DNA of 64,000 nt from Rothia terrae (lineage in GTDB: Bacteria; Actinomycetota; Actinomycetes; Actinomycetales; Micrococcaceae): contig NZ_JAAXPV010000002.1 in NCBI RefSeq assembly GCF_012396615.1, positions 62,001-126,000 of the forward strand, written 5' to 3'. Every line of letters begins with the position of its first letter. The first letter of the stretch is position 1. Made by a program: the position numbers and the translations under genes. The notes beneath the pieces are model-generated. The model was not told the DNA's origin, did no database searches, and saw only the letters and a program-made list of their open reading frames with translations. Positions 48,729-58,088 of this stretch are shown piece after piece.

Positions 48729-50405
48729 TTACTCCCCTCGTCCTGAGCGCGCTGGAGTGACGGTGTGGATGCGCGCCCTGATGTTGTATTGCGTGAGCAC
48801 GTCTTCGATTTCAGCGGTTTGCGGAACTTCGACCTGATCCTCAAATTCTGCGCGGATAGCTTCTAAGACGTGCTGAGCAGTAATACCTTTTTCGCCACCG
48901 GTGAGTAGCGACTTAATGGCCTGTTTTTTGGCGGAGTCTACGATATTGCGGATCACCGCGCCCGTGAGAAAGTCTCCACGGTACAGGGTGAGAGTTTGCC
49001 CGTTGTCCAAGGTGAGAGTGAGGTAACGATTGTAGTCTTCGCGTGAGAACAGGGACTCTACTGCCCGATTAATCATCGCATCAATAGCGAGCTCTTTACT
49101 GCCGGCCGCATCGATAGCGTCCTGACTGATAGGGATGCGCGGCGTCAGGTAAAGCGCGAAAATTTCACGTGCGCCTTCAGCATTCGGGCGATTGATGCGA
49201 ATCTTAATGTCGAGACGGCCCGGTCGCAGAACCGCGGGATCAATCATGTCTTCACGGTTAGTAGCACCGATGACAATGACGTTATCCAGGGATTCGACAC
49301 CGTCGATTTCTGACAACAGCTGGGGAACAATAGTGGTTTCCACGTCGGAGGAACGACCTGTTCCGCGGGTACGGAAGAGCGACTCCATCTCATCGAAGAA
49401 AACAACAACGGGATTACCCTCTGCGGCCTTCTGACGGGCAGCAGAGAAGATATCGCGAATCTGCCGTTCTGTCTCGCCTACATATTTATCCAGTAGCTCC
49501 GGACCCTTGATATTGAGAAAGTAGCCGGTTGTAGACGAATCTTTAGAAATCTCAGCTGCGCGTTGCGCAAGAGAATTAGCCACGGCTTTTGCAATAAGAG
49601 TCTTACCGTTACCGGGAGGGCCGTAGAGCAGGATGCCTTTGGGCGGAGTCAACTGGTGTTCACGGTAAATCTCGGGGTGCAAGAAAGGTAGCTCAACCGC
49701 ATCCTGGATCTGTTCAATCTGAGAAGAAAGACCACCAATGTTGGCGTAGGTGATGTTCGGAACCTCTTCAAGAACCAGCTCCTGCGCCTCAGTAGAAGGA
49801 ACCTGCGCCAGAATCAGACCGGTCTTAGAGTCATAGGTAACGGTATCGCCCGTACTCAACGAAACCCCAGCAAGCGCTCCCGAAATACGCGCCACTGCTT
49901 TGTTCTGATTAGGGAGATCAATGATGATCTGCTTATCATCAATCTTCTCTCGGATAGTAACAACTTCACCGTAAGTGCTGTACCCCAGTGATAGGACAGC
50001 TTGATTATGCTCGTTGAGCAGAACTGTCATACCGGGTTCTACATCCTCGGGCGACAGGAGCGGTGAAAAGGGAATACGCACCAGCCTACCGCCGAGCTGA
50101 ACGTCAAGGTAATCCTCAACCTCAGCCGGGGTCTTACCGGAAGCTAGCTGGTCGTAGGTCATCTTGCCGCGCCCTACCTCAAGAACCACAGCTGAATTGA
50201 GCGGTGGTTCTACCTCTTGCGCGACGGAGACTCGAATACGCTCGATTTCAGCTTTAGTAATTTCTAGCGCTTTGACAAGTTTTTGGTTCTTCTCCCCGGC
50301 AAGGCGCAGTTGGCGGTCCAGGTTCTTGCGGTTTTCGTTCGCAAGAGTGAGCTGGCGCAGTACGCGTTCGTAATCGGTGGTTGAAGGTCCGTTAGTGTCG
50401 GTCAT
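48729..50405 (-). CDS. arc: Proteasome-type AAA ATPase (ARC/Mpa)
   Basis: 558 residues. An N-terminal coiled coil (YERVLRQLTLANENRKNL to about residue 55) that binds Pup, two OB folds (to about 210), then one AAA module: Walker A GPPGNGKTLIAKAVA, Walker B VVFFDEMESLFRTRG, and the arginine finger region LRPGRLDIKI. The ring unfolds pupylated proteins. The C-terminus reads PARSGRGE and lacks the GQYL tail that docks Mpa onto the 20S core. Linked tightly to dop (two-base gap). Confidence 0.96.
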   Translation of the reverse strand: MTDTNGPSTTDYERVLRQLTLANENRKNLDRQLRLAGEKNQKLVKALEITKAEIERIRVSVAQEVEPPLNSAVVLEVGRGKMTYDQLASGKTPAEVEDYLDVQLGGRLVRIPFSPLLSPEDVEPGMTVLLNEHNQAVLSLGYSTYGEVVTIREKIDDKQIIIDLPNQNKAVARISGALAGVSLSTGDTVTYDSKTGLILAQVPSTEAQELVLEEVPNITYANIGGLSSQIEQIQDAVELPFLHPEIYREHQLTPPKGILLYGPPGNGKTLIAKAVANSLAQRAAEISKDSSTTGYFLNIKGPELLDKYVGETERQIRDIFSAARQKAAEGNPVVVFFDEMESLFRTRGTGRSSDVETTIVPQLLSEIDGVESLDNVIVIGATNREDMIDPAVLRPGRLDIKIRINRPNAEGAREIFALYLTPRIPISQDAIDAAGSKELAIDAMINRAVESLFSREDYNRYLTLTLDNGQTLTLYRGDFLTGAVIRNIVDSAKKQAIKSLLTGGEKGITAQHVLEAIRAEFEDQVEVPQTAEIEDVLTQYNIRARIHTVTPARSGRGE

Positions 50406-50456
50406 CGTGTGCTCTTATCGATTCGCGTTGGGTGTTTAAGGTAGGACGCGGGTTAA

Positions 50457-51476
50457 TTAGTTACTGGTATTGATATGTTCGCTAGCTCGCGCAGCATGCT
50501 GAGCAAGATTCTGTGCATCTCGAGCCGCACGTCGCAACTTGCGGTCAGTCACATTGCGCTCGCCCAGTGATGCTGGCGTCCAGGCATTCATATCTTCTTC
50601 AGAGAACTCGGTCTTGGACGCGCGTCGTTTGGGTGCAAGACGCACCGCTCCGTCGGCGAGACGGCGGGCAGTAATCAGGAAGCCGGTGTGCGCGACCATA
50701 CGGTGGTCAGGTCGAACAGCGAGACCCTCAACATGCCAGCCTCGAACCATGGTTTCGTGCGACTCAGGTTCGGTGAAACGGCCGTCAGCGCGAAGTGCTT
50801 CTGCGGTACGAGAGAGCTGAGTGACGGTTGCAACGTAGCAAATAATCACACCACCAGGCGCCAGAGCAGTCGCCACAGCATCAAGGCATTCCCAAGGGGC
50901 AAGCATATCGAGTACCGCACGGTCTACGCTGCCAGGTTCTTCGACCTCCCCAAGAGTTTCAGCCAGATCCCCTAGAGTAATCTCCCACGCTGGATGCGGA
51001 CCACCGAACATAGTTTCAACGTTGCCACGGGCAATATCCGCGAATTCCTCGCGACGTTCAAACGAACGCAGATGACCTTCATCGCCGATTGCACGCAACA
51101 AACCAATAGACAAAGCACCGGAACCTACGCCCGCTTCAATAACGCGTGCACCCGGGTAAATATCTGCCATGGTAACAATCTGACCGGCGTCCTTGGGATA
51201 AACCACAGCCGCACCGCGAGGCATCGACAGCACAAAGTCCTTGTAGAGAGGGCGAAGGGCCTGGAAAAGAAGACCCTCAGAATTCTCAATAACAGTGCCC
51301 TCATCGTGCCCGATGAGGTCGTTGTGATTGAGGAACCCTCGATGCGAGTGGTACTGGCCATCCTCTTGCAAGGTGATGGTAGTGATGCGTCCGCGCTCAT
51401 CAGTAATTTGGACGCGCTCGCCGGGGCGGAATGGACCGCGGCGGTTGTTAGCGCCAGTGGGATTGTGTTGAGTCAT
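50457..51476 (-). CDS. trmI: tRNA (adenine-N1-)-methyltransferase TrmI
   Basis: 339 residues from ATG 51476 (a TTG six codons earlier is also in frame). The actinobacterial N-terminal barrel (GPFRPGERVQITDERGRITT) is followed by the methyltransferase core: VIEAGVGSGALSIGLLRAIG binds S-adenosylmethionine, and DRAVLDMLAPWECLDAV is motif IV. It makes m1A58 in the T loop of tRNAs. A TrmI homologue next to the ARC/Mpa gene is conserved across actinobacteria. Confidence 0.93.
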   Translation of the reverse strand: MTQHNPTGANNRRGPFRPGERVQITDERGRITTITLQEDGQYHSHRGFLNHNDLIGHDEGTVIENSEGLLFQALRPLYKDFVLSMPRGAAVVYPKDAGQIVTMADIYPGARVIEAGVGSGALSIGLLRAIGDEGHLRSFERREEFADIARGNVETMFGGPHPAWEITLGDLAETLGEVEEPGSVDRAVLDMLAPWECLDAVATALAPGGVIICYVATVTQLSRTAEALRADGRFTEPESHETMVRGWHVEGLAVRPDHRMVAHTGFLITARRLADGAVRLAPKRRASKTEFSEEDMNAWTPASLGERNVTDRKLRRAARDAQNLAQHAARASEHINTSN

Positions 51477-51580
51477 AGATTTTTCTTTCGCCAAGATGTT
51501 AGTGACGGGTTGGTGCCGTCCTGCGGTAAGAGCGCTTGAGACGGTGCTGTAGTTCTATTGTCTCAAACCGAGTGAGATTT

Positions 51581-52723
51581 TTATATTTGGTGGTCGAGTC
51601 CGAGCATATGGTTTTCGCGGTTGATGATGTTGGTGGCGTCTTTGTGAGTGATAATGCCTATGGGCTGGTGGTGTGCATCGGTGACAGCCCAGGCCAGCAC
51701 GATGGGGTTTTGTTGATATGAGACTGGCAGACGATGCCAGTGGGTACCGTTGAGGTATTCCATGACGTCATAACGCAGGGCGTTGTAGCTAATAGGCGGT
51801 TCTGCGAGTGGAACGGCTACCTGCATGATGGGAGTGCCGGGTTTGACCTGAAGTACGTGCCCATCTGCCCAGAGAAGCTGACCGGTATGAGGATGCGAGG
51901 TAATTGCAAGGAAGCCGTTGCCGATGGATTGTGCAACGATTTCAACAGGTGTGGTGGGGGCAAAAGAAATTGCCGGGCGCATCAGATTTTTAGCTTGAAG
52001 AGGATCGTAGCCAGCGCTTTGGTGTCTGAGAATTGATAGATGCGATGACGCGTTCTTCCACAAATAGGTGCACAGATAAATCAGGATAATAAGCGCAACG
52101 GGAGTGCGCATCATTCCGCCAAACGCAAAAAGAAGCACAGCAACCGGTATGAGTATGACCCCGACATATGAAGTTATTTTGACCGCGGTTGATTTTTTGG
52201 CGCCGCAGAGCATTGCGAAGGACTCGATGGCGTGACCGCCGTCAAGCGGGTAAGCAGGCAGAAGATTAAAAAATGCGATAGCGAGGTTAGCGTCCGACGC
52301 GAGACGAAGGCCAAAGGCAAAGGAACTTGGTTCCACAACTTGTAACAGCCCATACCCTGCAAGGGCGAAAAGTACGTTGACGGCAGGCCCTGCTAATGAG
52401 ACAAGAAGCGAGCCAGCAGCGCTCCCCTGCGTTAGCTTGGTGAAACCGCCCCATAGAGTCATGGAAATAAAGTGCACTTTTTGTCCGCTGGTGTGCCCTA
52501 CAGCGGCGTGAGCAAGTTCGTGCACAAAAACCGCAGCGGCAACTACCACGGCGACTGTAGTCGAGACAATGAAACCATCGCCCCAGCTCATACGCGGCGA
52601 ACGTTGAATGTAGTAGGCGTAGCCGAGAATGACCACTGCCATGAAAACAAACCATGAGGTGCGCAGGTACACGGGTGCACCAAAAATGCGGGCTACTTGT
52701 ACGCCGAGTGCGTCCTTATGCAT
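51581..52723 (-). CDS. Site-2 protease-type M50 peptidase with CBS-like C-terminus
   Basis: 380 residues. The zinc site is VFVHELAHAAVGH in a membrane helix and the third ligand is in NLLPAYPLDGGHAIES. Further helices (VKITSYVGVILIPVAVLLFA, VALIILIYLCTYLW) complete the membrane core, and about 130 C-terminal residues look like a CBS pair (LMRPAISFAPTTPVEIVAQS; IGIITHKDATNIINRE). Such proteases cut membrane-bound regulators. Adjacent to trmI and arc but with no clear link to pupylation; substrate unknown. Confidence 0.88.
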   Translation of the reverse strand: MHKDALGVQVARIFGAPVYLRTSWFVFMAVVILGYAYYIQRSPRMSWGDGFIVSTTVAVVVAAAVFVHELAHAAVGHTSGQKVHFISMTLWGGFTKLTQGSAAGSLLVSLAGPAVNVLFALAGYGLLQVVEPSSFAFGLRLASDANLAIAFFNLLPAYPLDGGHAIESFAMLCGAKKSTAVKITSYVGVILIPVAVLLFAFGGMMRTPVALIILIYLCTYLWKNASSHLSILRHQSAGYDPLQAKNLMRPAISFAPTTPVEIVAQSIGNGFLAITSHPHTGQLLWADGHVLQVKPGTPIMQVAVPLAEPPISYNALRYDVMEYLNGTHWHRLPVSYQQNPIVLAWAVTDAHHQPIGIITHKDATNIINRENHMLGLDHQI

Positions 52724-52850
52724 ATGCCCTACTCTCAGGTTGATGTGGCGGGGTGTTTTACCATCCTACTAAAGAGCTTGCAATAAAGAGCAGTCTGCTT
52801 TTCATCTGGTGGTCTGCGTGGCTGAGCTACGAGCGGTAAAGTAGATTCTA

Positions 52851-53726
52851 ATGAGCGCAGAATACAACCCAGAGTTCCACACCGTTAAAGATTTATTGTC
52901 TCCCACCGGTGAAATGTACACCATCGTTCTGGCCGCTTTTGAAGGCTGGAACGATGCCGGCGGGGCAGCTAGCGAGGCCCTGCAATATTTAACTCGCCTG
53001 TGGGATTTTACCCCGCACTCCGGTATCGATGATGAGGATTATTTTCTCTACATGCACCAACGCCCCGTCATGATGTCGCAAGAAGAGGGCGGTGCTGAAA
53101 TTTTATGGCCTGAAATATCAGTGCAACTGACTGAACTGCCGGAGCACAACGTGCGAATCGCCGTGGTGACCGGCCCGGAGCCCACCCACAAGTGGAAGGG
53201 TTTTGTCAGAGATTTTTATGAGCTCACTGAACAGCTCGGTGCTGGCGCAGTAATTTTGCTCGGTGGTCTTTTGGCAGAAACCCCGCATACGCGTCCTTTC
53301 CCAGTAGACGTCACAAGCGAGTCAATTTTGATGCGACAGCTCGATGACGTTCACCCCAACACTTATACCGGTCCGACGGGCATTACAGGGGTGCTTGCGG
53401 TGATGGGTACCCAATACAGTATTCCCGCAACCAGCCTGTGGGTTTCTATCCCCCACTATGTTGGTCAGCCGCCGCATCCTAAAGCAACTTTAGCTCTCTT
53501 GAAAAAACTTGAGACTCTAGTGGGTATCGCTATCCCCCTCAAACCGCTAGAAGAAGAGGTGGATGCGTGGGATCGTGGCGCTGCCGAGTTGCTAGAGGAT
53601 GAGCGAGAGCTCGCCCAGTATGTCGCACAGTTAGAAAGCACCTACGACATGGAGAATGATCCGCAAACCTCGGGTGATGATATTGCCGCCGAGTTTGAGC
53701 AGTTCCTCAAGCGTCGCGAGCAATAA
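52851..53726 (+). CDS. PAC2 (proteasome assembly chaperone-like) family protein
   Basis: 291 residues. AAFEGWNDAGGAASEALQYL and VILLGGLLAETPHTRPFPV match the PAC2 family, which is related to eukaryotic proteasome assembly chaperones; in actinobacteria its role is not established. No ribosome binding site precedes the ATG; TAAAGT eight bases upstream may be a -10 element of a leaderless transcript. It is convergent with mshC. Of interest because no 20S proteasome genes are found in the Pup locus nearby. Confidence 0.9.
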   Translation: MSAEYNPEFHTVKDLLSPTGEMYTIVLAAFEGWNDAGGAASEALQYLTRLWDFTPHSGIDDEDYFLYMHQRPVMMSQEEGGAEILWPEISVQLTELPEHNVRIAVVTGPEPTHKWKGFVRDFYELTEQLGAGAVILLGGLLAETPHTRPFPVDVTSESILMRQLDDVHPNTYTGPTGITGVLAVMGTQYSIPATSLWVSIPHYVGQPPHPKATLALLKKLETLVGIAIPLKPLEEEVDAWDRGAAELLEDERELAQYVAQLESTYDMENDPQTSGDDIAAEFEQFLKRREQ

Positions 53727-53741
53727 CCTTGGCTACTGATA

Positions 53742-53782
53742 AAGGCCCCCGCGAAAACTCACCGGAGTTTTCGCGGGGGCCT
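53742..53782. terminator. Bidirectional terminator PAC2 / mshC
   Basis: Perfect 19-base arms from AAGGCCCCCGCGAAAACTC and its complement, with a short loop, between convergent genes. Confidence 0.9.
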
Positions 53783-53819
53783 TTATTTCTGCACACGTAT
53801 TGTGTGCAGTTTTTGTGTT

Positions 53820-55103
53820 TTAGAGCTTCACGCCAAATCGAGCATCCAGTAGATCAGCTACCAGGGAGCCACCACCGGCATGGCCCTGTTGCGCCCACTG
53901 TTCAATGCGGTCAAGAGCAACCGGAGTATTCAAATCATCTGCCAGTAACTGACGAACGTCCTCAATGAGCTCGCGTGCAGCACCGTCATCTTCGCCGGCT
54001 GCGGCTGTGACAGCCTGGGAAATAGCGCCAAAACGTGACTGAGCCTGAGCAAGCAACTCATTGGTCCAGAACCAGTCGGTACGGTAGTGATTGCTCATAA
54101 TCGCCAAGCGAATAACGCCCGGGTGAACCCCCGCAGCGCGAAGCTTGGATACCAAAACGAGATTGCCCAAAGACTTCGATATCTTCTCACCGTCAAGACC
54201 TACCATGCCGGTATGAGCAAAGTGCTGCGCCATGGGCACCCGATTGACGGCGTAGGCATGAGCTGCACCCATCTCATGGTGCGGGAACTGCAGGTCAGAG
54301 CCGCCGCCCTGAACGGTGAAAGGTGCGGGCAAGAACTGCTGTGAAATCATGGTGCACTCAATATGCCATCCTGGACGACCGCGTCCCAAAGACTTTCCAT
54401 CCCATGCAGGCTCGCCCTCGCGTTCAACACGCCACAGGAGCGGGTCCAAGGCATCCTTCTTACCGGGACGCTGCGGGTCTCCACCGCGCTCGGCAAACAC
54501 GGGAAGCATCTGCTCACGGTCAAGATTCGAGACATCACCCAGGTGCCAGCCTCGCTCGTCGCCTTCGCCCAAACGCTGAGCAGCTTCCACATCAAAATAG
54601 ACATCGCCATCGGGGGCAACTACACCGTTCTCATCGGTAAAGCCCGGTACACGGTAAGCAATCCCCTGCTCAATCCAACGCTCAACCGTAGGAACGATCC
54701 ATTCGATGGATTCGACAGCACCCACATAATGATCGGGAGCGATAACGTTCAACGCCTCCATGTCACCAAAGAACAACTCAGTCTGGTCCTTTGCCAGCTC
54801 GCGCCAGTCAACGCCAGTAGCGTTCGCGCGTTCCAACAAAGGATCGTCAACATCGGTGACATTCTGAACATAGGCAACATCCATACCGGCATCACGCCAC
54901 GCACGGTTCAACACGTCAAAAGCCACATACGTGGATGCGTGCCCCATATGAGTCGCATCGTAAGGAGTAATACCGCACACGTACAAGCTCGCCTGATCCT
55001 CAAAGGGCAACTCGACCTTCAGCTGTGCAGCTGTATCAAAAATATGCGGAACCGGTGCTTTGCCCGGCAACTTAGCAATCTCAGGGCTCTTCCAGGATTC
55101 CAT
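53820..55103 (-). CDS. mshC: Mycothiol ligase MshC
   Basis: 427 residues from ATG 55103, with AGAGGTAGTA upstream; a TTG five codons earlier is less likely. It is a cysteinyl-tRNA synthetase relative: [20 protein letters not shown] holds the zinc Cys and the HIGH-like site, [13 protein letters not shown] follows, and EKISKSLGN is the KMSKS motif. No anticodon-binding domain typical of CysS follows, and GWHIECT and [13 protein letters not shown] fit the family. It joins cysteine to the glucosaminyl-inositol precursor in mycothiol synthesis, the thiol buffer that links functionally to the SigR-type control of rbpA. Confidence 0.95.
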   Translation of the reverse strand: MESWKSPEIAKLPGKAPVPHIFDTAAQLKVELPFEDQASLYVCGITPYDATHMGHASTYVAFDVLNRAWRDAGMDVAYVQNVTDVDDPLLERANATGVDWRELAKDQTELFFGDMEALNVIAPDHYVGAVESIEWIVPTVERWIEQGIAYRVPGFTDENGVVAPDGDVYFDVEAAQRLGEGDERGWHLGDVSNLDREQMLPVFAERGGDPQRPGKKDALDPLLWRVEREGEPAWDGKSLGRGRPGWHIECTMISQQFLPAPFTVQGGGSDLQFPHHEMGAAHAYAVNRVPMAQHFAHTGMVGLDGEKISKSLGNLVLVSKLRAAGVHPGVIRLAIMSNHYRTDWFWTNELLAQAQSRFGAISQAVTAAAGEDDGAARELIEDVRQLLADDLNTPVALDRIEQWAQQGHAGGGSLVADLLDARFGVKL

Positions 55104-55140
55104 TACTACCTCTTCCAAAATTTCTTTTCTGCATAAAACA

Positions 55141-55172
55141 ATACCCGTTCACCGGTTGCGGTGAACGGGTAT
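55141..55172 (-). terminator. Terminator of uppP
   Basis: Arms ATACCCGTTCACC and GGTGAACGGGTAT, six-base loop, followed on the minus strand by TTGTTTTAT, 18 bases after the uppP stop. Confidence 0.85.
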
Positions 55173-55189
55173 GAAAGCAGTTGGCTTAA

Positions 55190-56020
55190 TTACGCTACAA
55201 GAATTCCTAGACCGAGCAAGATGTATACAAGAACACCTACCGCGATGCGATACCAGACGAAAATGCCGTAGCTGTTCGAAGAAACATACTTCAAGAACCA
55301 GCCAATCATCAGGTAACCGGAGACAAACGCTACAAGCGTTGCCACAACAGTTGAGCCTAAACCGTAGTATCCGGTAAAACCCTCAGCCAAACTATCGGAA
55401 AGCTTAAACAGGCCGGATGCGAACACTGCAGGAATTGCCAGCAAGAACGAATAACGCGCGGCAGCTTCACGGGTGTACCCCATCAGCAAACCGGCAGTAA
55501 TAGTGCCACCCGAGCGAGAAACGCCGGGAATCAATGCCAACGCCTGAGCAAAACCAAAAATCAGACCGTGCTTCACGTTCAAATCTTTAAGCTCACGCTG
55601 TTCTTTACCCATACGATCGGCAATACCCAAGAAAATCGCGAACACAATCAACATGGTCGCAACAATCCACAGGCTGCGGAAGGTCGTATCAATGTAGTCC
55701 TGCAAGAGCAAACCCAAAATACCAATGGGCAAAGAACCTACGATGATGAACCAGCCCATACGAGCATCCGGGTCCTTCTTATCGACCTTGCCAGTCAATG
55801 AGCCGAACCACTTACCGATAATGCGCACAATATCGCGCCAGAAAAACAACAAAACAGCCGTCTCAGTACCCAGCTGAGTAATCGCAGTAAAAGCCGCGCC
55901 GGGATCTTCAGAAACCGGCAAGAACTGCCCCACAATTCGCAGGTGACCGGATGAAGAAACCGGCAAAAACTCAGTCAGACCCTGAACAAGGCCCAAAATA
56001 ATAGCTTGAATCCATTCCAC
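55190..56020 (-). CDS. uppP: Undecaprenyl-diphosphatase UppP (BacA)
   Basis: 276 residues. [20 protein letters not shown] at the start and [19 protein letters not shown] in the middle are the two active-site motifs of UppP. Eight membrane helices are expected. It regenerates undecaprenyl phosphate for cell-wall synthesis and can give bacitracin resistance. Flanked by terminators on both sides, so a single-gene unit. Confidence 0.97.
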   Translation of the reverse strand: MEWIQAIILGLVQGLTEFLPVSSSGHLRIVGQFLPVSEDPGAAFTAITQLGTETAVLLFFWRDIVRIIGKWFGSLTGKVDKKDPDARMGWFIIVGSLPIGILGLLLQDYIDTTFRSLWIVATMLIVFAIFLGIADRMGKEQRELKDLNVKHGLIFGFAQALALIPGVSRSGGTITAGLLMGYTREAAARYSFLLAIPAVFASGLFKLSDSLAEGFTGYYGLGSTVVATLVAFVSGYLMIGWFLKYVSSNSYGIFVWYRIAVGVLVYILLGLGILVA

Positions 56021-56050
56021 GCATCAAACTGTACCGGTTAAAAAACGAAC

Positions 56051-56074
56051 ACAGCAGTACTTTCATACTGCTGT
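56051..56074 (-). terminator. Terminator of the acidic-protein gene
   Basis: Perfect arms ACAGCAGTA and TACTGCTGT with a six-base loop, then TTCGTTTTTT on the minus strand. Confidence 0.8.
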
Positions 56075-56111
56075 GTCTGTTCTAACAGCTAAACCACACT
56101 AGCTTGTGGGC

Positions 56112-56417
56112 TTAAGCGCGGGGATCCTCATCGTCATCCTCATCAAAGAATTCGATGTCATCTTCGTCGTATTCTTCGCTGTCATCGAAATCGTCGTAGT
56201 CTTCGTCATTATCATCTTCAATGAAGACCTCCAAAGGAGTAACCTCTTCATAGGATTCAAAGAGGGAGTCCTCATAACGTTCAAAAGCATTAGCGATGGC
56301 AACATACGCGTTATCAATCGCGGTATCGTGCTCGCCACGACGGTTAGCAATAGCTGTAAGGTGTTCTTCTAACGCTGAAGTCAATACTGATAGCGCTGCG
56401 CGAGGATCATTACTCAT
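56112..56417 (-). CDS. Small acidic conserved protein
   Basis: 101 residues, ATG start. The first 65 residues look helical (LSVLTSALEEHLTAIANRRG, ATDNAYVAIANAFERYEDSL-like) and the last 40 are nearly all Asp, Glu, Tyr and Phe (DEDYDDFDDSEEYDEDDIEF). I do not recognise a function; short acidic-tailed proteins at this place, divergent from a DUF5703 gene, recur in related actinobacteria, where some are annotated as primosomal protein without good support. Confidence 0.7.
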   Translation of the reverse strand: MSNDPRAALSVLTSALEEHLTAIANRRGEHDTAIDNAYVAIANAFERYEDSLFESYEEVTPLEVFIEDDNDEDYDDFDDSEEYDEDDIEFFDEDDDEDPRA

Positions 56418-56469
56418 GTATAAGACGTTATCACTAAACGCTTGAACGCGAACTATATCGGAGGGAATT

Positions 56470-56712
56470 TTGAGAGAAACACAGATTAGTGCACCGATTG
56501 TTCACTCGACGTTCAACACGGACCGCTATGAATACCTGATTATCACCGTTGAACCCGGCGATTCCATCAAGGCTGCCCGCCAGCGTCTGGGAGAACATGC
56601 CGAGTACGGCAAGTGGGAACTTTCTCGAACCGTTATTCTGTATGGCGGACGCCGACGCTACTGGTTGCGCCGACGCATCATGAAGGTCGTTAAGACCACG
56701 CAATTTATCTAA
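56470..56712 (+). CDS. DUF5703 family protein
   Basis: 80 residues, starting at TTG 56470; GGAGGG lies a few bases upstream, which decides this start. DRYEYLIITVEPGDSIKAARQ, EHAEYGKWELSRTVIL and RRRYWLRRRIMKV match DUF5703, a small actinobacterial family of unknown role with a basic C-terminus. It is divergent from the acidic protein gene 52 bases away and ends before a bidirectional terminator. Confidence 0.85.
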   Translation: MRETQISAPIVHSTFNTDRYEYLIITVEPGDSIKAARQRLGEHAEYGKWELSRTVILYGGRRRYWLRRRIMKVVKTTQFI

Positions 56713-56760
56713 AAGATTTTCTTGTCTTCGCTAGCTCAATGCAAGCTGCGAAGAAAAACT

Positions 56761-56795
56761 AAGCGGTGGCGTCCTGATAGAGGACGCCACCGCTT
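56761..56795. terminator. Bidirectional terminator DUF5703 / ldh
   Basis: Arms AAGCGGTGGCGTCCT and AGGACGCCACCGCTT with a short loop between convergent genes. Confidence 0.88.
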
Positions 56796-56813
56796 ACTTA
56801 TTTGAATCGATGG

Positions 56814-57782
56814 CTACTTGTCGCCGTAACCAGCTGATTCCAAAGTCTTCTGAATTTCGCCAGCTGACTTGCGCAGACGCTCGATTTCTTCGTCGCTCAT
56901 GGGAACATCGAGCACGCGCACAACACCCTCGCGGTTGACGACTGAAGGGAGCGATACTGCAGCTTCACCTTCGATACCGTACTTACCGCGAATCTGGGTG
57001 GCAACGTTGAGTACAGCATCCTGACCTTTCAAGATTGCCTCAGCGATGCGTGCACCCGAAATACCGATTGCGTAGTTAGTGGAACCCTTGCCCTCGATGA
57101 TCTTGTAAGCTGCGCGCATAGCCTGAGTTGCAAGCTCATTCTTGACCTCATCGGTGAAGACGCGCTCACCGTCTTCGCTGGTCCACTCATCCAGCGGAAC
57201 CATACCGATGTTAGCTGCTGACCATACGGGGAATTCTGAGTCGCCGTGCTCGCCGATAACGTTGGCGTGAACGTTCTTGATAGAAACGCCTGCCTTGTTT
57301 GCGATCAGCCAGCGCAGTCGTGATGAGTCCAAAACGGTGCCGGATGCGAAGCAACGTTCGGTGGGCAGACCGGTAATCTTCTGAGCTACAACAGCCAGAA
57401 CGTCGCAGGGGTTGGTGACAATCATCAAGATTGCGTTCGGTGCAACTTCCATAACCTGGGGAAGCATTGCTTCAAAGATTTTGACGTTAGCGCCAACGAG
57501 CTCAAGGCGGGGCTGCCCGGGCTTCTGGCGAGCACCTGCGGTAACAATAACCAAATCGCAGTCACGCAGGATTTCGATATCCCCACCGCCTGAAACCTTA
57601 GCTTCTGAGGCAAACATCGAACCGTGTGCGATATCGAGGCCTTCTGCTTCTGCACGTTCTGCAGCGATATCGTAAATCACGATTTCATCGGCAACGCCGC
57701 GCAGCATGGATGCGTATGCGGTTGCTGAGCCGACGCCGCCTGCACCGATGACGCCGAGTTTGGTGGATTTTGCAGTAGCCAT
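56814..57782 (-). CDS. ldh: L-lactate dehydrogenase
   Basis: 322 residues. LGVIGAGGVGSATAYA binds NAD; ARQKPGQPRLELV is the substrate loop with Gln where malate dehydrogenases have Arg, so lactate is the expected substrate; VTNPCDVLA and GEHGDSEFPVWS hold the catalytic Asp/Arg and His. It reduces pyruvate to L-lactate, regenerating NAD+ when respiration is limiting. The ATG has GGAAAGTTC-like purines upstream. Old annotations may call it malate dehydrogenase; the loop residue argues against that. Confidence 0.92.
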   Translation of the reverse strand: MATAKSTKLGVIGAGGVGSATAYASMLRGVADEIVIYDIAAERAEAEGLDIAHGSMFASEAKVSGGGDIEILRDCDLVIVTAGARQKPGQPRLELVGANVKIFEAMLPQVMEVAPNAILMIVTNPCDVLAVVAQKITGLPTERCFASGTVLDSSRLRWLIANKAGVSIKNVHANVIGEHGDSEFPVWSAANIGMVPLDEWTSEDGERVFTDEVKNELATQAMRAAYKIIEGKGSTNYAIGISGARIAEAILKGQDAVLNVATQIRGKYGIEGEAAVSLPSVVNREGVVRVLDVPMSDEEIERLRKSAGEIQKTLESAGYGDK

Positions 57783-58050
57783 GAGGAAAGTTCCTTTCGA
57801 GCTTGTGAGCTTGATGTGGTTTGTGATTACCAGTATGACACACTAAATGTGGTTTTATGTTGGGTTTATATGACTTTAAGTGTCTGAAATTCGCCCTTTT
57901 TACACCTTGCCGCCGAAAAACCCTCATAAACACAAATAATTCAGAAATGACCTTTTGTTGAAGGTCACATGAAAGCTCGCTCACCCACTCCCCTGCAACC
58001 CCGCACCAATCATTGAAGTCAACCGAAGAATCCCAGGCTCAATGTAAACA
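57783..58050. other. Region upstream of ldh
   Basis: 268 bases that hold the ldh upstream region and nothing else recognisable. AT-rich near 57840-57960. No Rex-type TTGTGA-N8-TCACAA palindrome was found. Confidence 0.4.
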
Positions 58051-58084
58051 ATAATCCCCGGATGCCGAAGCATCCGGGGATTAT
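58051..58084 (-). terminator. Terminator of tRNA-Leu
   Basis: Arms ATAATCCCCGGATGC and GCATCCGGGGATTAT closed by a TTCG tetraloop on the minus strand, five bases after the tRNA 3' end. Confidence 0.9.
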
Positions 58085-58088
58085 TCTG

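Noticed and set aside
53820-55103. Cysteinyl-tRNA synthetase
   Set aside because: Length near 427 residues, lack of the anticodon domain and the actinobacterial context favour MshC.
56814-57782. Malate dehydrogenase
   Set aside because: The substrate loop has Gln (ARQKPGQPR), as in lactate dehydrogenases, not Arg.
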